Shown here: one piece after another, positions 13,695 through 21,923 of the stretch
Position numbering within the stretch: the first letter of the stretch is position 1
How the letters are laid out: each line of letters opens with the position of its first letter
Assembly (NCBI RefSeq): GCF_001005315.1
Contig: NZ_LBMG01000057.1
Span: forward strand, 1-32,218
DNA from: Kordia jejudonensis
Lineage (GTDB): Bacteria; Bacteroidota; Bacteroidia; Flavobacteriales; Flavobacteriaceae
Direction: 5' to 3'
DNA length: 32,218 nt
Program-made: the position numbers and the translations under genes
The notes under the pieces: model-generated
Database searches by the model: none
What the model saw: only the letters and a program-made list of their open reading frames with translations
What the model was told of the DNA's origin: nothing

Positions 13695-15122
13695 ATGAGT
13701 GTAACTGCGCAATCAGTATGGGATAATTGTCTGTCTTTCATAAAGGACAACATTCAACCACAAGCATATAAAACTTGGTTTGAGCCTATAAAGCCTGTAA
13801 AGTTAACAAATAAAGCATTAAGCATTCAAGTTCCTAGTAAATTTTTTTACGAATGGCTTGAAGAACATTATGTGAAATTATTGAAAGTTGCGCTTGTTAA
13901 AGAATTAGGAAATACAGCACGTTTGGTATATATCATTAAAATGGAAAATACCTATGGAAATAAAAAACCGTTTACGGAAAAAATTCCAAGTGCCAATCGT
14001 AGCAATGTAAAAGCACAAGAAATTGATGTGCCTATCAAAAATAAAAGTCCTGAACTGAAAAATCCATTTATCATTCCTGGTATTAGAAATGTTAAGATTG
14101 AATCTCAGTTAAATCCAAATTATAATTTCGATAACTTCCTTGAAGGCGATTCAAACCGTCTGGCACGTTCTGCTGGAATGGCTGTTGCCAACAAACCTGG
14201 AGGAACATCGTTTAATCCACTATTGATTTTTGGTGGTGTTGGACTAGGAAAAACACACATTGCACACGCAATTGGTGTTGAAATTAAAGACAAATATCCT
14301 GAAAAAACGGTGTTGTATATCTCTGCTGAGAAATTTACACAACAATATATAGAATCTGTAAAGAAGAATACACGTAACGATTTTATACATTTTTATCAAT
14401 TGATAGATGTATTGATTATTGACGATGTACAATTCTTCTCTGGAAAATCTGGAACACAAGATGTGTTTTTCCACATATTCAACCATTTACACCAAAATGG
14501 AAAACAAGTGATTTTGACTTCTGACAAAGCTCCTGTTGACATGCAAGATATTGAGCAGCGCTTGTTATCGCGTTTCAAATGGGGACTTTCTGCCGAATTG
14601 CAAACACCTGATTTCGAAACACGTGTTTCTATTGTAAAGAATAAATTGTATCGTGATGGTGTAGAAATGCCAGACGATATTGTAGAATATGTTGCAAAAA
14701 ATATCAAATCGAATGTTCGTGAATTGGAAGGCGCAATTATTTCACTAATTGCACAATCATCTTTCAACAAAAAAGAAGTTACGATCGAATTGGCAAAACA
14801 AGTCGTTGAAAAATTCGTTAAGAATACCAAACGCGAAGTATCTATCGATTACATACAGAAAGTAGTTTCTGATTATTTCCAAATGGATGTTTCTACCTTA
14901 CAATCTAAAACTCGTAAGCGACATATTGTACAAGCAAGACAATTGGCAATGTTTTTTGCGAAGAAATTTACAAAAGCTTCTTTAGCAAGTATTGGTTCTC
15001 AAATTGGAAAACGCGATCATGCTACAGTATTACACGCTTGTAAAACGGTTGACAACTTATCCTCTACTGACAAACAATTTCGCAAATATGTAGAAGATTT
15101 AACCAAGAAACTCTCGCTTTAA
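13695..15122 (+). CDS. dnaA: Chromosomal replication initiator DnaA
   Basis: A 475-residue DnaA, the ATP-dependent protein that opens oriC. Domain I covers about 1-80 (DNCLSFIKDNIQPQAYKTWF). A variable linker follows. The AAA+ domain III (about 140-375) has Walker A GGVGLGKTH (180-188), Walker B LIIDDVQF (240-247) and the sensor 2 region near RELEGA. Domain IV, the DnaA-box-binding HTH, carries GKRDHATVLHACKTV (about 440-454). The spacer upstream (13491-13694) is AT-rich with T runs but has no cluster of TTATCCACA boxes, so the origin is not shown to be here. Confidence 0.98.
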   Translation: MSVTAQSVWDNCLSFIKDNIQPQAYKTWFEPIKPVKLTNKALSIQVPSKFFYEWLEEHYVKLLKVALVKELGNTARLVYIIKMENTYGNKKPFTEKIPSANRSNVKAQEIDVPIKNKSPELKNPFIIPGIRNVKIESQLNPNYNFDNFLEGDSNRLARSAGMAVANKPGGTSFNPLLIFGGVGLGKTHIAHAIGVEIKDKYPEKTVLYISAEKFTQQYIESVKKNTRNDFIHFYQLIDVLIIDDVQFFSGKSGTQDVFFHIFNHLHQNGKQVILTSDKAPVDMQDIEQRLLSRFKWGLSAELQTPDFETRVSIVKNKLYRDGVEMPDDIVEYVAKNIKSNVRELEGAIISLIAQSSFNKKEVTIELAKQVVEKFVKNTKREVSIDYIQKVVSDYFQMDVSTLQSKTRKRHIVQARQLAMFFAKKFTKASLASIGSQIGKRDHATVLHACKTVDNLSSTDKQFRKYVEDLTKKLSL

Positions 15123-15131
15123 TCTTATCAC

Positions 15132-15587
15132 ATGAAAACTAAAATTTTAATGGTTTGCTTAGGGAATATTTGTCGTTCTCCTTTGGCAGAAGGAATTTTA
15201 GCTTCCAAACTTGATCCAACGAAATTTGAAGTAGATTCTGCTGGAACTGCAGGTTATCATGTTGGCGAACTTCCCGACAAACGCTCGATGACTACTGCAA
15301 AACAACACGGACTTGATATTACCTACCAACGCTCAAGAAAGTTCGTTAGAAGTGATTTTCAAACGTTTGATTACATCTTTGCGATGGATCGATCGAATTA
15401 TGACAACATTCTCGCTTTAGCCACAACAGAACAAGATCGTGCAAAAGTGCATATGATTTTGAACCAAATTTCTCCAAATTCCAACGCAGAAGTACCAGAT
15501 CCGTATTATGGCGGCGATCAAGGTTTTGAAAATGTATATCAAATGCTTGACGAAGCTTGTTCAATTTTTGCTCAGAAGATTTCATAG
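15132..15587 (+). CDS. Low-molecular-weight protein-tyrosine phosphatase
   Basis: A 151-residue LMW-PTP. The P-loop CLGNICRS has nucleophile Cys9 and Arg15, and the general acid is the first Asp of PDPYYGG (near 120). These enzymes dephosphorylate tyrosine residues, in many bacteria on capsule or exopolysaccharide tyrosine kinases, but no such kinase is seen here, so the target is unknown. It begins 9 bp after dnaA, the common flavobacterial order, and is probably cotranscribed with it. Confidence 0.94.
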   Translation: MKTKILMVCLGNICRSPLAEGILASKLDPTKFEVDSAGTAGYHVGELPDKRSMTTAKQHGLDITYQRSRKFVRSDFQTFDYIFAMDRSNYDNILALATTEQDRAKVHMILNQISPNSNAEVPDPYYGGDQGFENVYQMLDEACSIFAQKIS

Positions 15588-15652
15588 AAAAAGCGCTCTA
15601 AAAGTATGTGTTATTTTTTTGTACCTTACTAAAAAAAACCAACCTACTTACT

Positions 15653-17041
15653 ATGAAAACTAAAACTCAGCTATACCTAGCACTGCTATTTCCTATTTTA
15701 TTATTTGCACAAGATGTATCATTACAATCATTTGCAACAGGATTTTCAAGACCTGTAGACATTAAGCACGCCAACGATTCTCGCCTGTTTATTGTAGAGC
15801 AAGATGGTGTAATTAAAATTTTAAATTCGACAGGAATTACAAATCCGACACCATTTTTAGACATTGATGCACGCGTAAACGCTACCGAAAACGAGCAAGG
15901 TTTATTAGGTTTGGCATTCGATCCTAATTACACAACAAACAATCGCTTTTATGTAAATTACATCAACAATAGTGGAAATACCGTTATTGCACGATTTACA
16001 ACTTCAGCAAACCCTAATATTGCCGATGATACAAGCGAAGAAATTCTATTGACAGTTTCGCAACCATATGACAATCACAATGGCGGCGCTCTTGCTTTTG
16101 GAACTGACGGTTATTTATACATAGCGTTAGGTGATGGCGGAAGCGGTGGCGATCCAGATAATTACGCGCAAAATTTACAATCACTTTTAGGAAAAATTCT
16201 CAGAATTGATGTCAGCGGCGCTACAGGATATACCATTCCATCAACAAATCCATTTGTTGGAAATCCTACAGGTTTGGACGAAATTTGGTCGTACGGACTT
16301 CGAAATCCGTGGAAAATGTCGTTTGATAGCGATAACGGAGAACTATGGATTGGCGATGTTGGACAAAACAGTAAAGAAGAAATAAACAATGTTCCGATCG
16401 TAAATGCTGGTTATAATTTTGGCTGGAAATGTTACGAAGGAAACAGCATATTCAATACTAATGGTTGCCCAGCGATGGCTTCAATTACATTTCCTGTGAA
16501 TGAATATAATTATGGCGGAAACCCTTTTAGATGTTCAATTACAGGTGGTTATAGATACAGAGGAACTGCGTATCCAGATTTTCAAGGATTGTACTTTTTT
16601 GCCGATTATTGCACAAGTGAAATTGGAACCTTGACAGAAAATGGCGGCGCTTGGACAATGACAATGAATGGTCCATTTTCGGGAAATATTGCTACGTTTG
16701 GCGAAGACATGAATAAAGAATTGTACGCCGCAGGTTTATCAAACGGAACAATTTATAGAATTATTGATACAACATTAGGTATTAATGAAAACTCACTTGC
16801 TGACAATTTTCAGATGTATCCAAATCCTGCGAATGATTTCTTCCAAATCAACAATCAAAATGTAGCTTCACAAATTGAAAAAGTAGCTTTGTATTCGTTT
16901 AGTGGAAAACTGATTTCAACAACGAATATCACTACTGAGAATCAAAAAATTACGATAGATCAATTGAGCAAAGGAATTTATATAGTACAAATAATTTTAA
17001 ATAATGATGTCAGCGTATATCATAAATTAGTCAAAAATTAG
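15653..17041 (+). CDS. Secreted PQQ-type sugar dehydrogenase with T9SS sorting tail
   Basis: A 462-residue protein. Signal peptide about 1-20 (LALLFPILLFAQ). A glucose/sorbosone-dehydrogenase six-bladed beta-propeller follows (about 24-380): RPVDIKHANDSRLFIVEQDG, EQGLLGLAFDPNY, HNGGALAFGTDGYLYIALGDGG and WSYGLRNPWKMSFD are family motifs. It oxidises aldose-type sugars with PQQ and calcium, if PQQ is available. The last roughly 75 residues (MYPNPANDFFQI ... LSKGIYIVQI) are a type A sorting domain for type IX secretion, so it is exported to the surface. ATG 15653 is preferred over GTG 15608 because the signal peptide begins there. It interrupts the usual phosphatase-methyltransferase neighbourhood. 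Confidence 0.92.
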   Translation: MKTKTQLYLALLFPILLFAQDVSLQSFATGFSRPVDIKHANDSRLFIVEQDGVIKILNSTGITNPTPFLDIDARVNATENEQGLLGLAFDPNYTTNNRFYVNYINNSGNTVIARFTTSANPNIADDTSEEILLTVSQPYDNHNGGALAFGTDGYLYIALGDGGSGGDPDNYAQNLQSLLGKILRIDVSGATGYTIPSTNPFVGNPTGLDEIWSYGLRNPWKMSFDSDNGELWIGDVGQNSKEEINNVPIVNAGYNFGWKCYEGNSIFNTNGCPAMASITFPVNEYNYGGNPFRCSITGGYRYRGTAYPDFQGLYFFADYCTSEIGTLTENGGAWTMTMNGPFSGNIATFGEDMNKELYAAGLSNGTIYRIIDTTLGINENSLADNFQMYPNPANDFFQINNQNVASQIEKVALYSFSGKLISTTNITTENQKITIDQLSKGIYIVQIILNNDVSVYHKLVKN

Positions 17042-17068
17042 TTTTATTTGTATTCAAACCCCATACGT

Positions 17069-17782
17069 ATGCAATCATCAAACGGAATTTTATATTTGAT
17101 CCCAACAACTTTAGGCGACAATGAACCTTTAGAGGTTTTACCTTTATCCGTAAAGAAAATTGTTGAAATCACTAATCATTATATTGTTGAAAACGAGAAG
17201 ACTGCGCGTCGTTTTATCAAAAAAATTACACCAAAAAAATCGCAACCTTCATTACAGATTCACGTGTTGAATAAATATACACAAGATCAAGAATTGCCTT
17301 CGTTTTTAGAAGCTATTTTTAATGGAAAAAATATTGGCTTGTTATCAGAAGCTGGTTGTCCTGGTGTTGCAGATCCTGGTTCGGAGATTGTAAAAATTGC
17401 ACATGAAAAGGGAATTCGAGTGGTTCCGCTGGTTGGACCTTCTTCAATTTTGATGGCAATGATGGCTTCAGGAATGAATGGTCAAAATTTTGCATTCAAC
17501 GGATATTTACCAATTGACAGTCACGAACGTAAGCGCGCCATTAAACAATTGGAAAAACGTGCTGGAGATTTCAAACAATCGCAGGCATTTATTGAAACGC
17601 CATACCGAAATGACAAGTTATTAGCTGATTTAACAGCAACTTTATCAGGAAATACACGATTGTGTGTTGCGTGCGACATTACCCTTTCTACAGAATTTAT
17701 AAAAACGATGACCATTAACGAATGGAAAAAAACAACTGTGAATCTTCATAAACGACCAACGATGTTTGTGATTGACAAATAG
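17069..17782 (+). CDS. SAM-dependent methyltransferase, RsmI-like (tetrapyrrole methylase fold)
   Basis: A 237-residue tetrapyrrole-methylase-fold protein related to RsmI, which 2'-O-methylates C1402 of 16S rRNA. Visible motifs: LYLIPTTLGDNEP at the start, LLSEAGCPGVADPGSEIV (about 95-112, the RsmI SAM-binding loop), and LVGPSSILMAMMASGMNGQNFAFNGYLP (about 127-154). It is shorter than E. coli RsmI (286) and belongs to the flavobacterial branch, so the exact rRNA target is uncertain. ATG 17069 is preferred over TTG 17048 because the family starts there. Confidence 0.88.
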   Translation: MQSSNGILYLIPTTLGDNEPLEVLPLSVKKIVEITNHYIVENEKTARRFIKKITPKKSQPSLQIHVLNKYTQDQELPSFLEAIFNGKNIGLLSEAGCPGVADPGSEIVKIAHEKGIRVVPLVGPSSILMAMMASGMNGQNFAFNGYLPIDSHERKRAIKQLEKRAGDFKQSQAFIETPYRNDKLLADLTATLSGNTRLCVACDITLSTEFIKTMTINEWKKTTVNLHKRPTMFVIDK

Positions 17783-17803
17783 GTCGCTCCGCTGTTGGAT
17801 ACT

Positions 17804-17839
17804 AGAGCGCTGACGCTTTTAGACTTGCTGACGCTCTTT
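17804..17839 (+). terminator. Weak terminator candidate after the RsmI-like gene
   Basis: AGAGCG (17804-17809) can pair with CGCTCT (17832-17837), and a nested AGCG-CTGA-CGCT hairpin (17806-17817) is followed by TTT. The octamer CTGACGCT occurs twice inside. It lies about 20 bp after the stop. The remainder of the 327-bp spacer up to 18109 holds only the repeats and the terminator listed separately. Confidence 0.35.
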
Positions 17840-17870
17840 GATAGCAAAATGATTAGACTTACTCAAAATA

Positions 17871-17913
17871 TCACTTCGAGTGGATTTGCAAAGCAAATTT
17901 GTATAGAGAAGTA
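17871..17913. repeat. Intergenic hairpin element of the 'CACTTCGAG...GAGAAGT' type
   Basis: TCACTTCGAG opens a segment whose outer arms ACTTC (17873-17877) and GAAGT (17908-17912) enclose a perfect ATTTGC-AAA-GCAAAT hairpin (17884-17898). The pattern is a common interspersed element in Flavobacteriaceae intergenic DNA, as remembered from that family; its role is not established. Confidence 0.55.
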
Positions 17914-17972
17914 GTTTGAAATCTATAAGCCTTCTAGTGTGTTTCGTTTTTTAGTTACTGTTCTCGTATTTT

Positions 17973-18007
17973 TTATTTGTTATTCGTTATTCGTTATTCG
18001 TTATTCG
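17973..18007 (+). repeat. TTATTCG heptamer array, 5 units
   Basis: One TTATTTG and four TTATTCG units in perfect 7-bp phase, followed by an A run and about 2.5 copies of the octamer CTTTCAAT. These are the same unit words as in the 2834-2887 block about 15 kb away. Confidence 0.9.
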
Positions 18008-18057
18008 AAAAAAGACAATCCTTGAATCTTTCAATCTTTCAATCTTAAAAATAAAAA

Positions 18058-18085
18058 AACCTCAGCATGTTTCCATACTGAGGTT
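18058..18085 (-). terminator. Terminator of the lysozyme-like gene
   Basis: Arms AACCTCAG (18058-18065) and CTGAGGTT (18078-18085) form an 8-bp stem; read on the minus strand it is followed by a run of seven T. It lies 25 bp beyond the stop of the gene at 18110-18748. Confidence 0.8.
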
Positions 18086-18109
18086 TTATGTTAACTAAAC
18101 TTGAGTAAC

Positions 18110-18748
18110 TTATACTCTTGCTTTTTTGTTGGCTTTTACAGAAGATACATCATATCCAGCGAAACGCTTCATATAATAACTTACTGTTGAACCATAAGCG
18201 TCGGCAAATCCTAGTTGCCCGCCACTTCTTAAATACTTTTTTACGCTTCCTGGCCCAGCCAAATGTGCAGCAGCCAAAATTCCTGACTCTGTAATGACTA
18301 CACCGTTGATTTTTTTACCAACTGAGCGTTTGATGTCTCTTCTTAGAATCCACTTATTTCTTGAGGTGTTTGCTTCAAAGGCTCTTTCTTGTAATTTTGG
18401 ATCGTTTAAGAATTTTGTAGGATTATAAATTCCTATCATTTCTAATGTTCCTTTTCCAAATTGATACTTTCCAAGATACCCTAAGGTATTTACCACGAAA
18501 TAATTTCCTTGTGATTCTTTAAATGCTAAAGCTTCTTTAAAGCCCAAATAATCATTTCCTGTATACGGAATTGGAACTCTCTCAGAATGCTTCTCATCTA
18601 GCGGTAGCACTGTAACTAGTCTAGATGATTTGTTATTGTTTTCAATGTTATTTTTAAGAACGTTGGTTTCTTTTTTTGAAGTGAAACCTAAACTTGCAAA
18701 TGTTAAAACAGCTATTAAAATTGAAAATTTTATTGCTCTTTTTCCCAT
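18110..18748 (-). CDS. Secreted lysozyme-like / lytic transglycosylase-like protein
   Basis: A 212-residue protein with a signal peptide or N-terminal anchor (about 1-22). The core about 68-170 looks like a lysozyme-like fold: ALAFKESQGNYFVVNTLGYLGKYQFG places Glu78 in the position of the catalytic acid, with YLGKYQF as the Gly-rich beta segment. GILAAAHLAGPGSVKKYLRSGG resembles the AAxHxxG..AVxxxL end of such domains. It probably cleaves or binds peptidoglycan in the periplasm. A -7-like box (18808-18815) precedes it and a strong terminator follows, so it is monocistronic. Confidence 0.72.
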   Translation of the reverse strand: MGKRAIKFSILIAVLTFASLGFTSKKETNVLKNNIENNNKSSRLVTVLPLDEKHSERVPIPYTGNDYLGFKEALAFKESQGNYFVVNTLGYLGKYQFGKGTLEMIGIYNPTKFLNDPKLQERAFEANTSRNKWILRRDIKRSVGKKINGVVITESGILAAAHLAGPGSVKKYLRSGGQLGFADAYGSTVSYYMKRFAGYDVSSVKANKKARV

Positions 18749-18807
18749 AAAATTTGTTTTCTTTAAGACTTACTAATTCACTGAATTACGCTTAAAATTT
18801 CAGCGTG

Positions 18808-18835
18808 CAAATATACACATTATTTTTTAATAATG
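18808..18835 (-). promoter_or_regulatory. TATATTTG -7 box with adjacent palindrome
   Basis: On the minus strand TATATTTG (complement of 18808-18815) fits the Bacteroidetes -7 consensus TAnnTTTG and lies 60 bp before the lysozyme-like gene. Just upstream is a perfect AT-rich inverted repeat CATTATT-TTTT-AATAATG (18818-18835), where a -33 element would be. The repeat could be an operator or a weak terminator of the DUF2279 operon. Confidence 0.5.
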
Positions 18836-18857
18836 GTTTATTTATGTTAAAATAACG

Positions 18858-19769
18858 TTAAAAGTAGATTCCGTGAAACTTTACTTTTCCTAACGTATTG
18901 ATTTCCAAAGTTGGGGCTGGAATTTTTATAAAGTTGACTACACTAAAAATACTATTTAGAAACTTAGAATTTGTCTGTATTTTTGTTAAATCAATATCAA
19001 TACTGAGATAAAACTGCCGAAAACGTTTTAGTTCTGGAAAAATTTCACGTTGTTTTTCAATAGTTCCTGCTACTAAACCTTCGGCGCCATAGCCAAAAGC
19101 GATATTGAACCATTTTGGTATTTTACTTTGTTTGAAGAACGAATGCACGTTTGCACTCAACCAGTAGGTTTGTCCGTTATAATCTTTTAAAACTTCTTCT
19201 AGAAAGCCATCGCCAAGTTTATTTGGGCGCAATTCTGCAAAGCGTGTCCGATGAAACGAATACTTTAGTTTGATGCGTTGTTCTTCCCACAATAATTCTT
19301 GTCCAACGTATAAGCCAGTTCCTAAGCCGTTTGCCAGCACATCTCCAAAAGAAGCTCCCCATTCAGCTGAAAAGCCATCCATGACTTCTACGGCTGTTAA
19401 AAAGCCAAAACCAAGCGTTGCACCATAAATGAGCTGATCTTTCTTAGAAACGCCACTCCATTGTAATACGTCTGCTCCTACTTTTCCAACATAGTACGAT
19501 GTCAATACATGTCCTGCTTTGTCCATTTGCAACCATTCATTGTTATCATTGATAAAACGAAACGACGAACGCGGAAAATCTGCATACCAAATTCTGTCCA
19601 AACCAACTAAGGTAATAGTAGCCAAAGAAGCTTCTGTGATCGCTACAAAATCACGTCGTGGTTTGTGTAAGGTGTCCGATTTTATCCAAAAACTCGGTGG
19701 TGTCAATTGTGCCGTTGCTACATTTACAAAACAGCATATGAAAAGTAATTTGAAAAGAAGTTTCATCAA
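18858..19769 (-). CDS. DUF2279 family secreted/outer-membrane-associated protein
   Basis: A 303-residue protein with a signal peptide (cut near VATAQ, about 20). The body matches DUF2279: FRFINDNNEWLQMDKAGHVLTSYYVGKVGAD and AEWGASFGDVLANGLGTGLYVGQELLWEEQ are the conserved blocks, with alternating hydrophobic segments toward the C-terminus. The family is restricted largely to Bacteroidetes and has no assigned activity; a membrane or outer membrane site is likely. It follows the MltG-like gene by 6 bp as the last gene of the dapF operon. Confidence 0.85.
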   Translation of the reverse strand: MMKLLFKLLFICCFVNVATAQLTPPSFWIKSDTLHKPRRDFVAITEASLATITLVGLDRIWYADFPRSSFRFINDNNEWLQMDKAGHVLTSYYVGKVGADVLQWSGVSKKDQLIYGATLGFGFLTAVEVMDGFSAEWGASFGDVLANGLGTGLYVGQELLWEEQRIKLKYSFHRTRFAELRPNKLGDGFLEEVLKDYNGQTYWLSANVHSFFKQSKIPKWFNIAFGYGAEGLVAGTIEKQREIFPELKRFRQFYLSIDIDLTKIQTNSKFLNSIFSVVNFIKIPAPTLEINTLGKVKFHGIYF

Positions 19770-19775
19770 GAAATA

Positions 19776-20339
19776 TTACTTGGTTTGTTTTTGAGAAATG
19801 TTATACACGCGATTTCTGAATTCTTCGGCAGATGTATTCCAAGGCATTTGATACGTTCCTGATTTATAGATTTCTTGAAATTTGAGCTTTTTTTCACTTA
19901 GAAATAACGAATCATTCAAAAATACAATCAAATCACTTTCGTTGGCTTCTATTTGAGTTGAGACTTGTTTTGCAATGACATCAATTTCATTTGTGTCAGG
20001 AATTACGACAGTTATCACATCACTTTTTGCCTGTAACGTTCGAACGATTTCAAGATTAGACATATCTTTTTTAATTGTAAATTTTCCAGCAATTACTTGT
20101 GTTCCGTATCCAAGTTTTTCTGCCACAATTCTAAAGCTTTCTTCGTCTTTCAACAAAGGAAATAATTCGTTTTGCAAGGTGTATGAATCTACTTTAGAAG
20201 GAATGTACACGTAGGCTTCTTCATTATTAAAAGCGGTATTTGAACCTGAAAAAACTTGAATAATATCATATACTTTTATTCCACAAAACACCAAACCTAG
20301 CATGGCAATGACAATTAATATTTTTTTGATGTAACTCAT
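19776..20339 (-). CDS. MltG-like (YceG) protein lacking the catalytic half
   Basis: A 187-residue protein whose sequence matches the N-terminal half of MltG, the endolytic transglycosylase that ends glycan strands: one membrane helix (about 5-25), then NTAFNNEEAYVYIPS, LLKDEESFRIVAEK, AGKFTIKKDMSNLEIVRTL (LysM-like subdomain) and MPWNTSAEEFRNRVYNISQKQTK. Full MltG proteins are about 340-350 residues and continue with the YceG domain holding the catalytic Glu (ETxxxxER motif); none of that follows. The next 6 bp lead into DUF2279, so the rest is absent, not frameshifted. It may be a truncated relic or a non-catalytic paralogue. Confidence 0.8.
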   Translation of the reverse strand: MSYIKKILIVIAMLGLVFCGIKVYDIIQVFSGSNTAFNNEEAYVYIPSKVDSYTLQNELFPLLKDEESFRIVAEKLGYGTQVIAGKFTIKKDMSNLEIVRTLQAKSDVITVVIPDTNEIDVIAKQVSTQIEANESDLIVFLNDSLFLSEKKLKFQEIYKSGTYQMPWNTSAEEFRNRVYNISQKQTK

Positions 20340-20860
20340 TCCGCTATTTTTTGATATAGGATTTCATTTTTAAACTCACCATTAACGAAAGTCCAATCGC
20401 GCTTGACGCCAATTTTCTCAAAACCTACACTTTCAAAAAGTTTGATACTTGCCAAATTGTCTTCACCTATGTTTGCAAATAATTGATGTACGTGCAAATG
20501 TTTGAATGCATATTCGCAGACCAACTGCAATGCTTCTTTCCCGTAACCTTTATGTCTGTGTTCGTTTTTTGCAATTAGCAATCCGACACCGACACGTTTA
20601 TTTTTTGGATCAAACTCAAAGAGATCTATTAAACCAATGGATTCTTTTTTATTGTTGACCATGACCAAGCGCAATTGTTTTGCTTCATAAATATCTTGAT
20701 GTGCATTTTCTAGATATTGCTTGATCAAAAATCGCGAATACGGCGTTTGTGTGGCACTAATTTCCCAGATAGATTCGTCATTTTCTATCCCGTAGATAAA
20801 ATCTAAATCTTCAGGCTCTAAAGCTCTTAGGTATAATTTTTCGCCTGTTAATGTTAGCAT
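20336..20860 (-). CDS. GNAT acetyltransferase, RimJ/RimL-like
   Basis: A 174-residue protein of the RimJ/RimL acetyltransferase type: LTLTGEKLYLRALEPEDLDFIY at the start, VGVGLLIAKNEHRHKGYGKEALQLVCEYAF (about 90-119) as acetyl-CoA motif A with the H-K-G-Y-G loop, and NLASIKLFESVGFEKIGVKRDW as motif B. Such enzymes acetylate protein N-termini, spermidine or small metabolites; the substrate is unknown. It overlaps dapF by 7 bp and the MltG-like gene by ATGA, the common flavobacterial dapF-GNAT-mltG order. Confidence 0.92.
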   Translation of the reverse strand: MLTLTGEKLYLRALEPEDLDFIYGIENDESIWEISATQTPYSRFLIKQYLENAHQDIYEAKQLRLVMVNNKKESIGLIDLFEFDPKNKRVGVGLLIAKNEHRHKGYGKEALQLVCEYAFKHLHVHQLFANIGEDNLASIKLFESVGFEKIGVKRDWTFVNGEFKNEILYQKIAE

Positions 20861-21633
20861 GTAATTTCTCCTTTAAATACTTGTGTTGCTTTTCCTTTTA
20901 GAAAAATATTGGTGTATGTTGTTCCTTCTTTTTGAAACGACACGTACAGCGTTCCGCCTTCTACTTGCAACGTTACTTCATTAGAATTTGTTTCCTGTAG
21001 TGAATTCATTGCCAACGCTACAGCTGTAACGCCAGTTCCACAGGAAAGTGTTTCATCTTCTACACCTCTTTCGTACGTTCGCACTCTGAATTCTGAATTT
21101 GAAATCTTTTTTACAAAATTCACATTTGTTCCTTCTTTAAAATAAGGCGCGCCATATCGAATTGCAGCACCTTCTTTTTTAATATCAAATTGCTCTATTT
21201 CTTCTTTAAATACTACATGATGCGGCGAACCTGTATCTAAAAAAACGTGATCTTCATGTTGTTCAACCGTTGATACATCTTGCATTTGTAAATCAACAAT
21301 ATCATTGGTTATTGTGGCATAATGTTTCCCATCAATTGCCATAAATGTCGTTTCGTATTGTATGACTCCGAGATAATTCGCGAAAGCGACGATACAACGA
21401 CCACCATTTCCACACATCGTACTTTCATTTCCGTCAGCATTGTAATAGACCATTTTAAAATCGTACAAATTGTCAGTTTCTAGCAGTATCAATCCGTCAG
21501 CACCTATGCCAAATTTTCGGTCGCACAAATGATTTATGAGTTTGGTATCGTTTTTGGGAAATTGTAATTGTCGATTGTCAATTAATACGAAATCATTTCC
21601 TGTACCTTGATATTTATAGAAAGAAAGTTGCAT
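20854..21633 (-). CDS. dapF: Diaminopimelate epimerase
   Basis: A 259-residue DapF, a cofactor-free epimerase that converts LL- to meso-diaminopimelate for lysine and peptidoglycan. The two catalytic cysteines are visible: Cys74 in NESTMCGNGGRC and Cys198 in ETLSCGTGVTAVALAM, with the N-terminal FYKYQGTGNDFVLID. ATG at 21631-21633 is chosen over an upstream start (21663), since the extra ten residues are not part of the family and would overlap the -7 box at 21653-21660. First gene of a four-gene operon running to 18858. Confidence 0.97.
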   Translation of the reverse strand: MQLSFYKYQGTGNDFVLIDNRQLQFPKNDTKLINHLCDRKFGIGADGLILLETDNLYDFKMVYYNADGNESTMCGNGGRCIVAFANYLGVIQYETTFMAIDGKHYATITNDIVDLQMQDVSTVEQHEDHVFLDTGSPHHVVFKEEIEQFDIKKEGAAIRYGAPYFKEGTNVNFVKKISNSEFRVRTYERGVEDETLSCGTGVTAVALAMNSLQETNSNEVTLQVEGGTLYVSFQKEGTTYTNIFLKGKATQVFKGEITC

Positions 21634-21652
21634 TTTGTGTATTTGATGGCGA

Positions 21653-21660
21653 CAAAAGTA
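21653..21660 (-). promoter_or_regulatory. -7 promoter box of the dapF operon
   Basis: On the minus strand TACTTTTG matches the TAnnTTTG consensus of the flavobacterial primary sigma factor, 19 bp before the dapF ATG. No clean TTTG is found at the expected spacing upstream, so only the -7 element is supported. Confidence 0.55.
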
Positions 21661-21692
21661 CAAAATAAAAGATAGGAAACCGCATTGGAATT

Positions 21693-21750
21693 CGTGTAAG
21701 ACATCACAATACCATTCAAATATGTAGTATTCGACAACCTGTCTTACGCG
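21693..21750. other. Long imperfect hairpin between dapF and htrA
   Basis: Outer arms CGTGTAAGAC (21693-21702) and GTCTTACGCG (21741-21750) pair over 10 bp with one G-T, and inside them AATAC (21708-21712) pairs with GTATT (21727-21731). The structure lies in the divergent dapF/htrA spacer. It could be an operator or transcript structure; no known RNA family is recognised. Confidence 0.45.
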
Positions 21751-21789
21751 GTAGTTTTTAAGTTGATTTTAACATACTTATGAAATTGA

Positions 21790-21812
21790 GTTAAAACGTC
21801 GTTAAAGTTAAA
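21790..21812 (+). promoter_or_regulatory. Three GTTAAA direct repeats upstream of the HtrA gene
   Basis: GTTAAA occurs at 21790-21795, 21801-21806 and 21807-21812, about 110 bp before the protease ATG; no TAnnTTTG box is obvious. A similar pair (GTTAAAA, GTTAAAA) lies near 18844-18862. They may be a site for a stress regulator or alternative sigma factor; unproven. Confidence 0.3.
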
Positions 21813-21923
21813 ATACGACTACAATATTTATGTAATTTTAAGTGTTAAACTCAGACAAAAACCATAAATAACACATTGAGGTTTCAATCAAAAAATTACT
21901 AACAAATAAATATTTTAAAAAAA

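Noticed and set aside
18858-19775. Remainder of MltG hidden by a frameshift
   Set aside because: The region is fully occupied by the intact DUF2279 gene, and no YceG catalytic motif appears in any frame listed there.
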